64,000 bases of DNA from assembly GCA_035457725.1 (NCBI GenBank), contig DATIBC010000069.1:1-64000 (forward strand), given 5' to 3'. The notes beneath the pieces are model-generated. The model was not told where the DNA came from. It saw nothing but the letters and a program-made list of their open reading frames with translations, and ran no database searches. The DNA comes from DATFES01 sp035457725 (GTDB lineage Bacteria; Pseudomonadota; Alphaproteobacteria; CACIAM-22H2). Position numbers and translations under genes: made by a program. Shown here one piece after another: positions 15,975 to 26,735 of the stretch (the first letter of the stretch is position 1; each line of letters begins with the position of its first letter).

Positions 15975-17216
15975 ATGAGCGATCCCGTCCGCAGCCAATA
16001 CGAGGAGTTTCCCTATCCCCCGCGCGACCCGCGGCACGAGGCGAAGCGCCTGATCGTCGGCAGTCCCAGTCATCTCGCCGAGCTCAATCACTTCGTCTTC
16101 GGCGGTCGGCTCGATCTCGCACGTCCCTTCCGCGCACTCGTCGCCGGCGGCGGGACCGGCGATGCGGCGATCATGATCGCTCAGCAACTCGTCGATCGCG
16201 GCGCGCACGCCGGCGAAGTCGTGTATGTCGACTGGTCCGCCGCCAGTCGCGCGGTCGCTGAGGCCCGCGCCGCCGCGCGACGGCTCGACAACATACGGTT
16301 CGTTTCCGCTTCGCTCCTAGACGTGCCGCGCCTCGAACTCGGTCAATTCGACTACGTCGACTGTTGCGGCGTGCTGCACCATCTGGAGGAACCGCTGGCC
16401 GGGCTCGAGACGCTCGGCCGGGCGTTGCGGCCGGGCGGCGGAATGGGGCTGATGCTGTATGGAACGCTTGGCCGCGTCGGCGTCTATGCGGCGCAAGACG
16501 CCTTGCGGCGCCTCCTTCGGGCCGACGAGACGCCGCGCGAGCGTGTGGCGTTGGCGCGCCGCTTCGTCGCACAGCTTCCGCCGACCAACTGGATCAAGCG
16601 CAACCCGTTCATCGCCGATCACATCACCGAGGGCGACGCGGGAGTCCACGACCTGCTCTTGCATGCGCGCGATCGCGCCTATCGCGTCGAGGAAATCGCC
16701 GCCCTGGTCGAGCGCGCCGGTTTGCGCCTGGTGTCCTTCGTGCCGCCGGCGCGCTACGATCCGTTCACCTATGCGAGCGACGCGACGCTCCGCCGTCGCA
16801 TCGAGGCGCTCGCGCCGCTGGCGCGCGCGGCGTGGGCGGAAGAGACCGTCGGCAACATGAAAACCCATGCGTTTTATGTCGTCGCCGCCGAGAACGCCGT
16901 CACGCCGCCCATGCCCGATGATCCGACGGCGATTCCGGTGCTGCATGAGACGACGCCCGACGCACTCGCTCGCGGGCTCAAGCCCAGCGGCGTCCTCAAG
17001 GTGAACGCTGATGGATTCGAGATGCGTTTCGCGATGCCGCCGTTGGCGCCAGTCATCAGCGCCATGATCGATGGAAATCGCGCCTTGTCGGAGATTCATC
17101 GCGCGCTGGCGTCCCGCGACCCGAAACTCGATTGGCGTGCGTTCTGCGAGCAGTTCGGGTTGCTCTATCGCGGCCTGCACGGCGTCGGCAAGCTGTTCCT
17201 CGCCTACCGCGCCTGA
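15975..17216 (+). CDS. Class I SAM-dependent methyltransferase with C-terminal accessory domain
   Basis: A 413-residue protein. Residues about 1-30 (QYEEFPYPPRDPRHE) precede a Rossmann-type methyltransferase domain with motif I ALVAGGGTGDAAIMIAQQL, and FDYVDCCGVLHHLEEPLAGLETLGRALRPGG further on. A second part (about 300-413) has a winged-helix-like pattern ending LLYRGLHGVGKLFLAY. The substrate is unknown. This architecture recurs in uncharacterised alphaproteobacterial methyltransferases. It is 28 bp downstream of the quinone oxidoreductase gene and likely in the same unit. Confidence 0.82.
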   Translation: MSDPVRSQYEEFPYPPRDPRHEAKRLIVGSPSHLAELNHFVFGGRLDLARPFRALVAGGGTGDAAIMIAQQLVDRGAHAGEVVYVDWSAASRAVAEARAAARRLDNIRFVSASLLDVPRLELGQFDYVDCCGVLHHLEEPLAGLETLGRALRPGGGMGLMLYGTLGRVGVYAAQDALRRLLRADETPRERVALARRFVAQLPPTNWIKRNPFIADHITEGDAGVHDLLLHARDRAYRVEEIAALVERAGLRLVSFVPPARYDPFTYASDATLRRRIEALAPLARAAWAEETVGNMKTHAFYVVAAENAVTPPMPDDPTAIPVLHETTPDALARGLKPSGVLKVNADGFEMRFAMPPLAPVISAMIDGNRALSEIHRALASRDPKLDWRAFCEQFGLLYRGLHGVGKLFLAYRA

Positions 17217-17251
17217 ACGTCTGCGACCGCATCGGCGCACGGAATCCCGCG

Positions 17252-17671
17252 ATGCGCATTCGCGACGTCCGGCTGATCGCCTCCGCCCTGGTAGCCGAAT
17301 CGGCTGGTGTGATCGTGGGCCATATCGCGTTCAGTTGGCTTGACATGCGCGTCGATGAACGAACCATCGAGGCGACGGCGCTTGCGCCCTTGGCGGTACC
17401 CCCGAATTGCCAGCGTCGAGGCATCGGGTCGAGCCTGATGGCCGCCGGCCTGGCGCGGGCCCGCGCCACCGGCGCCACGGCGGTCGTCGTACTCGGCCAC
17501 CCGGCGTATTATGGGCGCTTCGGCTTTTCCACTGCCCTCGCCGCGAAGCTGAAGGCGCCGATCGCCGGCGAGGCGTTCATGGCGCTGGAGTTGACGCCCA
17601 GCGCGCTCGCCGGGAACTTGGGCTCGCTCAGCTATCCACATGCGTTTGGCATCGCGGCCGGGAAGAAATAA
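17252..17671 (+). CDS. GNAT family N-acetyltransferase, apparently N-terminally shortened
   Basis: A 139-residue protein with the core of a YhbS-like GNAT acetyltransferase. VAESAGVIVGHIAFSWLDM, PNCQRRGIGSSLMAAGLARARATGA (acetyl-CoA loop) and VVVLGHPAYYGRFGFS are intact, and EAFMALELT is present. Relatives normally begin with 25-40 extra residues forming the first strand and helices. Here the upstream DNA is occupied by the methyltransferase gene, so that part is missing. It may be a degenerate gene or a minimal acetyltransferase. Confidence 0.7.
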   Translation: MRIRDVRLIASALVAESAGVIVGHIAFSWLDMRVDERTIEATALAPLAVPPNCQRRGIGSSLMAAGLARARATGATAVVVLGHPAYYGRFGFSTALAAKLKAPIAGEAFMALELTPSALAGNLGSLSYPHAFGIAAGKK

Positions 17672-17708
17672 CACCGACACGCGCATCTTCCCGGCCGGCG
17701 AGCGGCAT

Positions 17709-17957
17709 TCACCACGATGACCAGACCGACTTGCGACCTTCGACTTGGGCAGTGGCGCGATCGATGCCGATGTCCCTCAGCAGCCGGTCGTCGAGCGACA
17801 TAAGCTGCCGCCGGCTCCGCGACCGCTCGAGGGCCGTTATCAGCCCGTCGATCAGCACAATCGCCTTGTGGTCCACCCAGCCCAGCCACTCGCGCCACAA
17901 CGGCTTGGTGGTGGCCATGGCGGGAAGGCACAGCGAGTTAGGGTTGAGGCTTGACAT
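17709..17957 (-). CDS. DUF1127 domain small protein
   Basis: An 82-residue protein with a C-terminal DUF1127 motif (SRRQLMSLDDRLLRDIGIDRATA). A preceding helix (WREWLGWVDHKAIVLIDGLITALERSR) resembles those of longer DUF1127 proteins. In other alphaproteobacteria small DUF1127 proteins modulate RNA turnover and phosphate or carbon metabolism and are controlled by LysR-type regulators. It is divergent from a GcvA-like LysR gene with 133 bp between starts, which suggests direct regulation. Confidence 0.85.
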   Translation of the reverse strand: MSSLNPNSLCLPAMATTKPLWREWLGWVDHKAIVLIDGLITALERSRSRRQLMSLDDRLLRDIGIDRATAQVEGRKSVWSSW

Positions 17958-18090
17958 GGCTTAGGTTCCTTTATGTATGGAAGAGATGCTTGGCGGCATG
18001 TCCGTTTCGTTAGCTCCTATTTGATGCATTCCTTGCTTGAGGACAAACGACGATTTCTCGTAGAATGGATTAGATTTATTAGGTCAACAG

Positions 18091-19008
18091 ATGGCCCAGT
18101 CGCTGCCCCCATTGAACGCGTTGCGTGCCTTCGAGGCGGCGGCCCGCCACCTCAGTTTCACCAAGGCGGCCGACGAATTGCACGTCACCCAGGCGGCGAT
18201 CAGCCACCAGGTGAAAGGGCTAGAGGACCATCTTGGCGTGAAGCTGTTTCGACGGTTGACGCGCAGCCTGCTGCTGACCGAGGAAGGCAAGGCGCTGTTG
18301 CCCGACCTACGCGCCGCGTTCGATCAAATGACCCAGGCGGTTCAGCGGGTGCGGGTGCGCGGCGGCCAGCGAACGCTCAACATCAGCACCATGACGACCT
18401 TCGCGATGTCATGGCTGGTGCCGCGCCTGCCGAACTTCCAGGCGGCGCATCCCGACATCGAGGTGCGGATTTCGACCACCCAGCGTCTCGTCGATTTCGC
18501 GCGCGAGGACGTCGATCTCGCCACGCGCTACGGCTTCGGATCTTGGCCGGGCCTCGCCTCGCACAAGTTGTTCGACGACGTGCTGACGCCGCTGTGCAGC
18601 CCGGCGATCGCCGCAAAACTGATACGGCCGGAGGATCTGCGGGGCGTAACGCTGCTGCACGAGAACCCGGAGCCGTCCGATTGGACGTTCTGGAGCGCGA
18701 AGTTTGGAGTCGAGGGAATCGACGGCCGCAAGGGCCCGCGCTTCGATTCGACGCGCATCGCCGTCCAGGCGGCCATTGGCGGGCTCGGCGTGGCGATCGG
18801 CGCGCCCAACGTCTTCATCGAGGAACTGGCGACCGGCCGTCTGGTGCAGCCGTTTCCCGAGATGGTCGTCGGCAACGGCAAGGCGTTCTGGATCGTCTAT
18901 CTCGAAACATCGGCCGATGAACCGAAGATCCGCGCCTTTCGCGATTGGATTCTCGCCGAAGCAACGGCGATGCGACCGCCGCCAGTCGAACGATTGCCGC
19001 GGATCTGA
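18091..19008 (+). CDS. LysR family transcriptional regulator, GcvA-like
   Basis: A 305-residue LysR regulator. The N-terminal winged helix is clear (LPPLNALRAFEAAARHLSFTKAADELHVTQAAISHQVKGLEDHLGVKLFRR). The effector domain follows the GcvA branch, with SWLVPRLPNFQAAHPDIEVRISTTQRLVDF. Real GcvA controls glycine cleavage genes, but none are adjacent here. The nearest gene is a divergent DUF1127 gene. The intergenic region is AT-rich just before the start (attagatttattag), a reasonable LysR binding region, although no clean T-N11-A palindrome is evident. Confidence 0.9.
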   Translation: MAQSLPPLNALRAFEAAARHLSFTKAADELHVTQAAISHQVKGLEDHLGVKLFRRLTRSLLLTEEGKALLPDLRAAFDQMTQAVQRVRVRGGQRTLNISTMTTFAMSWLVPRLPNFQAAHPDIEVRISTTQRLVDFAREDVDLATRYGFGSWPGLASHKLFDDVLTPLCSPAIAAKLIRPEDLRGVTLLHENPEPSDWTFWSAKFGVEGIDGRKGPRFDSTRIAVQAAIGGLGVAIGAPNVFIEELATGRLVQPFPEMVVGNGKAFWIVYLETSADEPKIRAFRDWILAEATAMRPPPVERLPRI

Positions 19009-19017
19009 AGCGGCCGC

Positions 19018-19533
19018 TCAGCGCGGCGCCGACGGCTCCGCGGCTTCGCGCAAGTAGTACATTAGATCGAGCGGTGGCGGCGCGGCGCCGGCATGTGACA
19101 GCAGATCGTGCGCCTGTCCGCGATGGTGCGTCTGGTGATTGAATATGTGCGCCAGCACATAGCGCATTTGCGTCGCCGCGTTCTCGCCGGTCATGGTGGT
19201 ATAGCGCAGCGTCGTGTTCAGAGTCGGCGCGTCCATTCCGTCGATGACGTTGATGATCTGCGCGTCCTCGGCTTCGCGCGCCACGCGCAATCCCAATAGT
19301 TCGGCATAGAGAATCTGGTCGAGCGACTTGATGTCGGGCATATGCCCGGTGATACGCCCAATCCACAAACGATCGCCGACCAGGATGTGGTTGAGCGTCG
19401 CGTGCAGCGAGCCGAAGTAGCACGGCCGCGGCTTCATGTACTCCGCCTCCGGCAGCTCGGCGCAGGCGGCGTAGATGCGCCGATTAGCCCACTGGTTGTA
19501 GCGTGCGAAGGTACGGAAATATTCGTGCTTCAT
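19018..19533 (-). CDS. DinB family protein
   Basis: A 171-residue four-helix-bundle protein of the DinB superfamily. The expected metal-binding histidines occur as H49 (TLNHILVGD), H133 and H137 (HIFNHQTHHRGQAHDLL). DinB-like proteins include thiol-dependent S-transferases (for example maleylpyruvate isomerases and bacillithiol-linked enzymes), as well as members of unknown function. The substrate here is unknown. It runs convergently to the LysR gene, with ends nine bases apart. Confidence 0.87.
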   Translation of the reverse strand: MKHEYFRTFARYNQWANRRIYAACAELPEAEYMKPRPCYFGSLHATLNHILVGDRLWIGRITGHMPDIKSLDQILYAELLGLRVAREAEDAQIINVIDGMDAPTLNTTLRYTTMTGENAATQMRYVLAHIFNHQTHHRGQAHDLLSHAGAAPPPLDLMYYLREAAEPSAPR

Positions 19534-19720
19534 GGCGTGCGGCGATCCGAGATGCTACGAAGATGCCTGATGGCCAAGCGTGAGCGAGACCGCGCTCAGC
19601 GTCAACCTGTCGATTCGCCGTTCCGCGCGTCGCCATCTTCGGCGAATGTGACCAGCATCACAGACGGAGGCGACGGAGGCGGCCTATCAAGGCCGCCACA
19701 AGACCGATCAGGAGGAGTAA

Positions 19721-21169
19721 ATGGCCGGTATCATGCTCAAGACGCTCGACGGCGGCTCGACGACGATATCCGAGACCGAGATCGCCACGCTCAAAGCCGC
19801 GCTCAGGGGCGTGCTGCGCCTTCCAAGCGATCCGGGCTACGATGAGGCGCGAACGATCTGGAACGCGATGGTCGACCGTCGCCCGGCGATGATCGTGCAC
19901 GCCGCCGGCGCCGCCGACGTCATGCGTGTCGTCGATTTCGCGCGCGAGCGCGAGGCGCTGCTTGCGGTGCGCGGCGGCGGCCACAACATCGCCGGAAACG
20001 CGGTGTGCGACGGGGGTTTGATGCTCGACCTCTCGGCGATGCGCTCGGTTCGCGTCGAACCGAGAACGAAGCGCGCCTATGTCGAGCCGGGCGCCACGCT
20101 TGGTGACGTCGACAAGGAGACCCAAGCGTTCGCCCTGGCGGTGCCCGTCGGCGTCAACTCGACCACCGGCATCGCTGGCCTCACGCTCGGCGGCGGATTC
20201 GGCTGGATCACGCGTAAGTTCGGCTTGACCGTCGACAGCCTGATCAGCGTCGACATCGTTACCGCCGACGGAAAGCTGAAACACGCCAATGCCACGGAGA
20301 ACGCTGACCTGTTCTGGGCAGTGCGCGGCGGCGGCGGTAATTTCGGCGTCGTGACATCGTTCGAGTTCGCGCTGCACAGCGTCGGGCCGCAGGTGCTCTC
20401 GGGCCTGATCGTTCATCCCTTGAGCGAGGCGCCCGCCTTGCTCGGCGAGTTCCGCAATTTCGTATCCACGGCGCCCGACGAGCTCACCTGCTGGGTCGTG
20501 ATGCGCAAGGCCCCACCGCTGCCTTTCATCCCCACCGAGTGGCATGGCCGTGAGGTGATGGTGTTCGCGCTCTGCTATTGCGGTGACCTGGCGAACAGCG
20601 AAAAAGCGGTGGCAGCAATTCGCTCCATCGGCGCGCCGATCGCCGAGGCGATCGGCCCCAACCCCTTCGTCGGCTGGCAGGCGACGTTCGACCCGCTACT
20701 GACGCCCGGTGCGCGCAACTACTGGAAGAGCCACGACTTCATGACGCTGTCCGACGCGGCAATCGGCGCGATCGTCGAGGCGGTCGGCCGATTGCCAAGC
20801 GACGAGTGCGAGGTGTTCATCGCCCATGTCGGCGGCGCAATGAGCCGTGTTGCGCCGGATGCCACCGCCTACCCGCAGCGCGCCTCGCATTTCATCATGA
20901 ACGTGCATACGCGCTGGCGCGACCCGGCCGACGACGAGTCCTGTATTGCTTGGGCGCGCGCATTGTTCAAGGCGACGGCGCCGCATGCCTTGGAAACTGC
21001 CTATATCAACTTCATGCCGGAAGACGAGACCGGGCGGGTCGCGACCGCCTATGGTCCCAACTATCACCGGCTCGTCGAAATCAAACAACGGTACGATCCA
21101 AGCAACTTGTTTCGCATGAATCAGAATATCGTTCCGGCGGCGTCGGGTGCCGCGGCAGCAGCCGAGTGA
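19721..21169 (+). CDS. FAD-binding oxidoreductase of the berberine-bridge (BBE) type
   Basis: A 482-residue flavoprotein with an N-terminal PCMH-type FAD domain and a C-terminal BBE segment ending YDPSNLFRMNQNI. The covalent flavin histidine is H88 in AVRGGGHNIAG. The region that carries the second, cysteinyl flavin link in bicovalent relatives reads GVNSTTGIAGLTLGGGFGW, so attachment is probably by histidine only. Substrates of such oxidases are sugars, alcohols or alkaloid-like compounds; here unknown. A strong AGGAGGAG ribosome-binding site precedes the ATG. No signal peptide is visible. Confidence 0.88.
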   Translation: MAGIMLKTLDGGSTTISETEIATLKAALRGVLRLPSDPGYDEARTIWNAMVDRRPAMIVHAAGAADVMRVVDFAREREALLAVRGGGHNIAGNAVCDGGLMLDLSAMRSVRVEPRTKRAYVEPGATLGDVDKETQAFALAVPVGVNSTTGIAGLTLGGGFGWITRKFGLTVDSLISVDIVTADGKLKHANATENADLFWAVRGGGGNFGVVTSFEFALHSVGPQVLSGLIVHPLSEAPALLGEFRNFVSTAPDELTCWVVMRKAPPLPFIPTEWHGREVMVFALCYCGDLANSEKAVAAIRSIGAPIAEAIGPNPFVGWQATFDPLLTPGARNYWKSHDFMTLSDAAIGAIVEAVGRLPSDECEVFIAHVGGAMSRVAPDATAYPQRASHFIMNVHTRWRDPADDESCIAWARALFKATAPHALETAYINFMPEDETGRVATAYGPNYHRLVEIKQRYDPSNLFRMNQNIVPAASGAAAAAE

Positions 21170-21314
21170 CGCCCGCACGGTCGTCTTCGGGTTCGGTTAA
21201 GGTAAACTTGGCATAACTCCCCGCGGCTGACATTAACGACGAAGTCGTGATAGCCTTCTTGCCTCTCAGCGACAATGTGCCGATGGTCCGGCGCGAAATT
21301 GGGGAGACTGGAGA

Positions 21315-21929
21315 GTGCGTCGCCCGAACCGGATCGAGACGACCGGACTGTCACTCCTTAGGCACCGAAGGTCGATCAGGCGTTATGCCGTGATCGCGGC
21401 CGCCGCCCTGGCGATGATCGGCGCGCATGCTGGTCCGCGCGCGCAGACACCGACAACATCCTCACCGGGCGTCGCTGCTTTCGAGAAGATCGCCGAAGTC
21501 CTTACTCATCGCCGCTGCACGAATTGCCATCAACGCGATGCGCCGTTGATGGGCGAAGTCGGAAAGACACATGTACCCCGCGTGGCGCGCGCGTCCGGGC
21601 GCGGAACGAGAACGCCGGCTTGCATCAGCTGCCACAAGTCGGCCAATGACGTCGCATCGGGCGTTCCCGGCGCGCCCAACTGGGCGCTGGCGCCGCTTGC
21701 GCTGGCCTGGGCCGGAAAATCGCCGGCGCAGCTTTGCCGCGACCTTAAGAACCCGGCCACCAACGGCAATCGCCCGCTTCGGGCGCTGGTGACATTCATG
21801 TCGTATGACCCATTGGCGTTGTGGGCGTGGTCTCCGGGGCTCAATCGAACGGCGATTCTCATTCCCCACTCGGAGTTCATTGGTCTGCTCAATCTTTGGG
21901 TCGAATCCGGCGCGCCCTGCCCTGGCTGA
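21315..21929 (+). CDS. Exported dihaem c-type cytochrome-like protein
   Basis: A 204-residue protein beginning at GTG with an N-terminal signal peptide (basic RRSIRR, then a hydrophobic stretch to about residue 38, AHAGPRAQ). Two CxxCH haem-attachment motifs are present, C68-TN-C71-H72 and C103-IS-C106-H107. The rest shows no recognised family. It probably sits in the periplasm as an electron carrier. It follows the BBE-type oxidase by 145 bp on the same strand, so an electron-transfer link to that enzyme is possible but unproven. Confidence 0.75.
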   Translation: MRRPNRIETTGLSLLRHRRSIRRYAVIAAAALAMIGAHAGPRAQTPTTSSPGVAAFEKIAEVLTHRRCTNCHQRDAPLMGEVGKTHVPRVARASGRGTRTPACISCHKSANDVASGVPGAPNWALAPLALAWAGKSPAQLCRDLKNPATNGNRPLRALVTFMSYDPLALWAWSPGLNRTAILIPHSEFIGLLNLWVESGAPCPG

Positions 21930-21982
21930 GCTCGCGCCCGGCGCCGCATCGCCGCGGCAAGCCGGTCGGCCCGGAAAACGCG

Positions 21983-23953
<1,971 letters not shown>

Positions 23954-24097
23954 CTCTTGTCTCCGTCGAACGGGGCCGGCGATTTGCCGCGGATTTAAGC
24001 CCAAAGCGCGGTCGAGGACTAGCCGCAAAGCTGGTCTGCTGCAGCCGCGCTGGCGCCTGTGCGCTACGCCGTATAGCCTCCCGTCGTCCCTCGCCTC

Positions 24098-25027
24098 ATG
24101 CCCGATTCGCCGCCTCTTCCCTCGTCCAAGCCACATCCACGACTGCCCGGCCCTGTCCGCGGCGGCCTGTGGATGACCGCCGCCTGCGTCTGCTTCGCCT
24201 CGATGAACGCGATCATCCGCCTTCTCTCGGCCGACTTACCGCCGTTCGAGATCGTGTTCTTCCGCAACCTGATGGGCCTCGCCTTCATGCTGCCGTGGCT
24301 AATCCGCGCCGGCCCAGCGGCGTTGCGAACCGCCAACCAACGGCTCTATCTCGGCCGCGCGCTCATCGGGCTTGCCTCGATGCTGCTTTGGTTCTCGGCG
24401 CTGGCGCTGATGCCGCTTGCCGAGGCGACGGCGCTGTCGTTCACCGCCCCGCTCTTCGCGACGATCTGCGCCGTTGCGGTCCTCGGCGAGACAGTGCGGC
24501 TGCGCCGTTGGACGGCGACCATCGTCGGCTTCGCAGGGGCGATGATCGTCCTGCGGCCCGGATTCCAGGCGATCAGGCTTCCGGAGCTGCTGGTCCTCGC
24601 CTCGGCGGCGACCGCGGGCTTGAGCGCCATCACCGTCAAACAGCTCACCCGCAGCGAGCCTCCCAACGCCATCGTCACCTACATGACGCTGTACATCATG
24701 CCGCCGTCGTTCGTCGTCGCGCTGTTCGTCTGGGTGACCCCGCCGTGGACGACGATCCCGTGGCTCGTCGTGCTTGGCCTTTTCGCCACGTTGGGCCATC
24801 AGGCGATGACGCGCGCGTTCGCCGCAACCGATACCTCGCTGGTGATGTCGTTCGATTTCGCGCGGCTACCGTTCGTCGCCATCATCGCCTGGTTCGCTTT
24901 CGGCGAAACGCCCGACATATGGACCTGGGTCGGAGCGGCGGTCATCGTCGCCGCGACGGTTTATATCGCGCATCGCGAAAGCCGGCTCGCCCGCGCGCCG
25001 CATGCCGGCGCCGCGCCGCCGGTGTGA
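24098..25027 (+). CDS. DMT superfamily transporter (EamA-type)
   Basis: A 309-residue inner-membrane protein with about ten transmembrane segments in two repeated EamA halves (first half about 22-150, second about 160-295). Typical stretches are FEIVFFRNLMGLAFMLPWL and ALMPLAEATALSFTAPLFATICAVAVLGE. Such proteins mostly export metabolites or amino acids; the substrate is unknown. The start is divergent from the acetoacetyl-CoA synthetase gene across a 144-bp region. Confidence 0.87.
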   Translation: MPDSPPLPSSKPHPRLPGPVRGGLWMTAACVCFASMNAIIRLLSADLPPFEIVFFRNLMGLAFMLPWLIRAGPAALRTANQRLYLGRALIGLASMLLWFSALALMPLAEATALSFTAPLFATICAVAVLGETVRLRRWTATIVGFAGAMIVLRPGFQAIRLPELLVLASAATAGLSAITVKQLTRSEPPNAIVTYMTLYIMPPSFVVALFVWVTPPWTTIPWLVVLGLFATLGHQAMTRAFAATDTSLVMSFDFARLPFVAIIAWFAFGETPDIWTWVGAAVIVAATVYIAHRESRLARAPHAGAAPPV

Positions 25028-25125
25028 AACCGCGCCACCGCCCTCGGGCCGACATCGCTGGAAGCCGGTCTGCCCCTCTGCTACAAGGCGAGCCATCATA
25101 GGGCCGAGCGAGCGGAGAACAGGCA

Positions 25126-25887
25126 ATGCAGGTCAAGGGACACGCGGCGATCGTTACCGGCGGCGGGTCGGGCCTGGGCGCGGCGACGGCGCGGGCACTG
25201 GCGGCAGCGGGGGCCAAAGTCGCGGTGCTCGACGTCAACATGGACGGCGCAAACCGCGTGGCCAAGGATATCGGCGGCATCGCCATTAAGTGCGACGTCG
25301 GCGACGCCGCCTCCGCCGAAGCTGCGGTCGCCGAGGCGCGTGCCAAGCATGGCGTGGCGCGCATTTTGGTCAATTGTGCCGGCATCGCCACCGCGGGCAG
25401 GATCGTCGGCAAGGAAGGGCCGATGCCGCTGGGCGACTTCGCCCGGGTGATCAACGTCAATCTGATCGGCACTTTCAACCTGATGCGGCTCTGCGCCGCC
25501 GACATGCAGACGCTCGGCCCGCTCGCCGACGGCGAGCGCGGCGTGATCGTCTCGACCGCCTCGGTCGCCGCCTACGAGGGCCAGATCGGGCAAGCCGCAT
25601 ATTCGGCCTCGAAAGGCGGCGTCGTCGCGCTGACGCTGCCGGCGGCGCGCGAGTTCGCGCGGTTCGGCATTCGCGTTCTGGCAATAGCGCCCGGGCTGTT
25701 CGGCACGCCGATGCTGCTCGGCATGCCGCAAGCGGTGCAGGACAGCCTCGCCGCATCGGTGCCGTACCCGACGCGGTTCGGCACGCCCGAGGAGTACGGC
25801 AAGCTCGTCATGCACATGATCGACAACGTGATGCTGAACGGCGAGGTCGTGCGCCTTGACGGCGCCATCCGTCTGCAACCGAAATAG
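25126..25887 (+). CDS. 3-hydroxyacyl-CoA dehydrogenase type-2 (HSD10-like SDR)
   Basis: A 253-residue short-chain dehydrogenase related to 17-beta-HSD10. The cofactor motif is TGGGSGLG at 12-19, followed by NCAGI and the catalytic pattern S-Y-K (STASVAAYEGQIGQAAYSASK). The AIAPGLFGTPMLLGMPQAVQDSL segment is characteristic of the branch. It probably oxidises 3-hydroxyacyl-CoA with NAD+ in beta-oxidation or branched-chain catabolism. It starts 98 bp after the transporter gene. Confidence 0.88.
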   Translation: MQVKGHAAIVTGGGSGLGAATARALAAAGAKVAVLDVNMDGANRVAKDIGGIAIKCDVGDAASAEAAVAEARAKHGVARILVNCAGIATAGRIVGKEGPMPLGDFARVINVNLIGTFNLMRLCAADMQTLGPLADGERGVIVSTASVAAYEGQIGQAAYSASKGGVVALTLPAAREFARFGIRVLAIAPGLFGTPMLLGMPQAVQDSLAASVPYPTRFGTPEEYGKLVMHMIDNVMLNGEVVRLDGAIRLQPK

Positions 25888-25910
25888 CCGGCCGGGCGGG
25901 CGGCGCCGAA

Positions 25911-26252
25911 CTAGCTCCGTGGCGTGCGCCGCGGACCGGCCGCCGCGTCGATGGCACGCGCCAGATCGATGTCGCGCGCGCTGACGCCGCCCGCATCGTG
26001 CGTCGTGAGCGTGATCCGCACCTGGTTGTAGACATTGAACCATTCGGGATGATGGTTCATCCGTTCGGCGATCAACGCCACCCGACTCATGAACCCGAAC
26101 GTCTCGACGAAATCGGCGAAGCGGAACGCCTTTTCGATCGCATCGCGATTGCCGACCGGCGTCCAGCCGGCAAGCTTCTTGAGCGCCGCCTTGCGCGCCC
26201 GCGTCGACAATTTGGCAACCATTTGGCGTTGGCTCCGCTTGTGAGGCCGCAT
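25911..26252 (-). CDS. phhB: 4a-hydroxytetrahydrobiopterin dehydratase
   Basis: A 113-residue PCD/DCoH-family protein. The diagnostic pattern is AERMNHHPEWFNVYNQVRITLTTHD, with the histidines and tryptophan that dehydrate 4a-hydroxy-tetrahydropterin, followed by GVSARDIDLARAID. It recycles the pterin cofactor of aromatic amino acid hydroxylases, or serves molybdopterin chemistry. A shorter start at residue 11 (26222) is possible because the first residues are very basic. No phenylalanine hydroxylase is adjacent. Confidence 0.88.
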   Translation of the reverse strand: MRPHKRSQRQMVAKLSTRARKAALKKLAGWTPVGNRDAIEKAFRFADFVETFGFMSRVALIAERMNHHPEWFNVYNQVRITLTTHDAGGVSARDIDLARAIDAAAGPRRTPRS

Positions 26253-26308
26253 CGCGGGAGAGTGTCGCGGCTTTTCGCCGATTGCAAGGCAGCGTAAGCT
26301 GCCGCGCC

Positions 26309-26725
26309 ATGAGGGGAGCCAAGCGTGAAATCCTGCCGCCGAGCCTCGCCGACCTCGAGCGGCTGGCGGCGGCGGCGTTGACGACGGTGCCGGACGAACT
26401 ACGCCGTCACGTCCGCGATGTGGTTATTCGCGTCGAGGAGTTTCCCGACGCCGAGACCGAGGAGGAGATGGAACTCGAGAGTCCCTTTGACATCATGGGG
26501 CTCTATCGCGGCGTCGACCTCACGCGCAAAAGCGTTCATGACGTGCCACACAGTCCCGACATGATCTTTCTTTACCGCCGCCCGCTGCTTGATTACTGGT
26601 GCGAGACCGGCGACGACCTAGCGCATTTGGTGCGCCACGTGCTGATCCATGAGATTGGCCATCATTTCGGCTTCTCGGATGCCGATATGGAGGCGCTGGA
26701 AGCGCAGGCCGAGGAGCGGGACTGA
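26309..26725 (+). CDS. Zincin-like metallopeptidase family protein
   Basis: A 138-residue protein of the bacterial metallopeptidase family (formerly DUF1025). The zinc motif is H114-E115-IG-H118, followed by HFGFSDADMEALE. Upstream the family pattern FPDAETEEEMELESPFDIMGLYRG is complete. Members are predicted minimal metzincin-like peptidases without a known substrate. The start was chosen at MRGAKREILPP, because residues further upstream do not match. The cytidine deaminase gene follows after 10 bp. Confidence 0.87.
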   Translation: MRGAKREILPPSLADLERLAAAALTTVPDELRRHVRDVVIRVEEFPDAETEEEMELESPFDIMGLYRGVDLTRKSVHDVPHSPDMIFLYRRPLLDYWCETGDDLAHLVRHVLIHEIGHHFGFSDADMEALEAQAEERD

Positions 26726-26735
26726 GCCTCCGACG

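Noticed and set aside
17958..18090. Glycine riboswitch in the GcvA-like regulator's upstream region
   Set aside because: No paired aptamer structure or glycine-riboswitch conserved core was visible, and no glycine-cleavage genes lie near.
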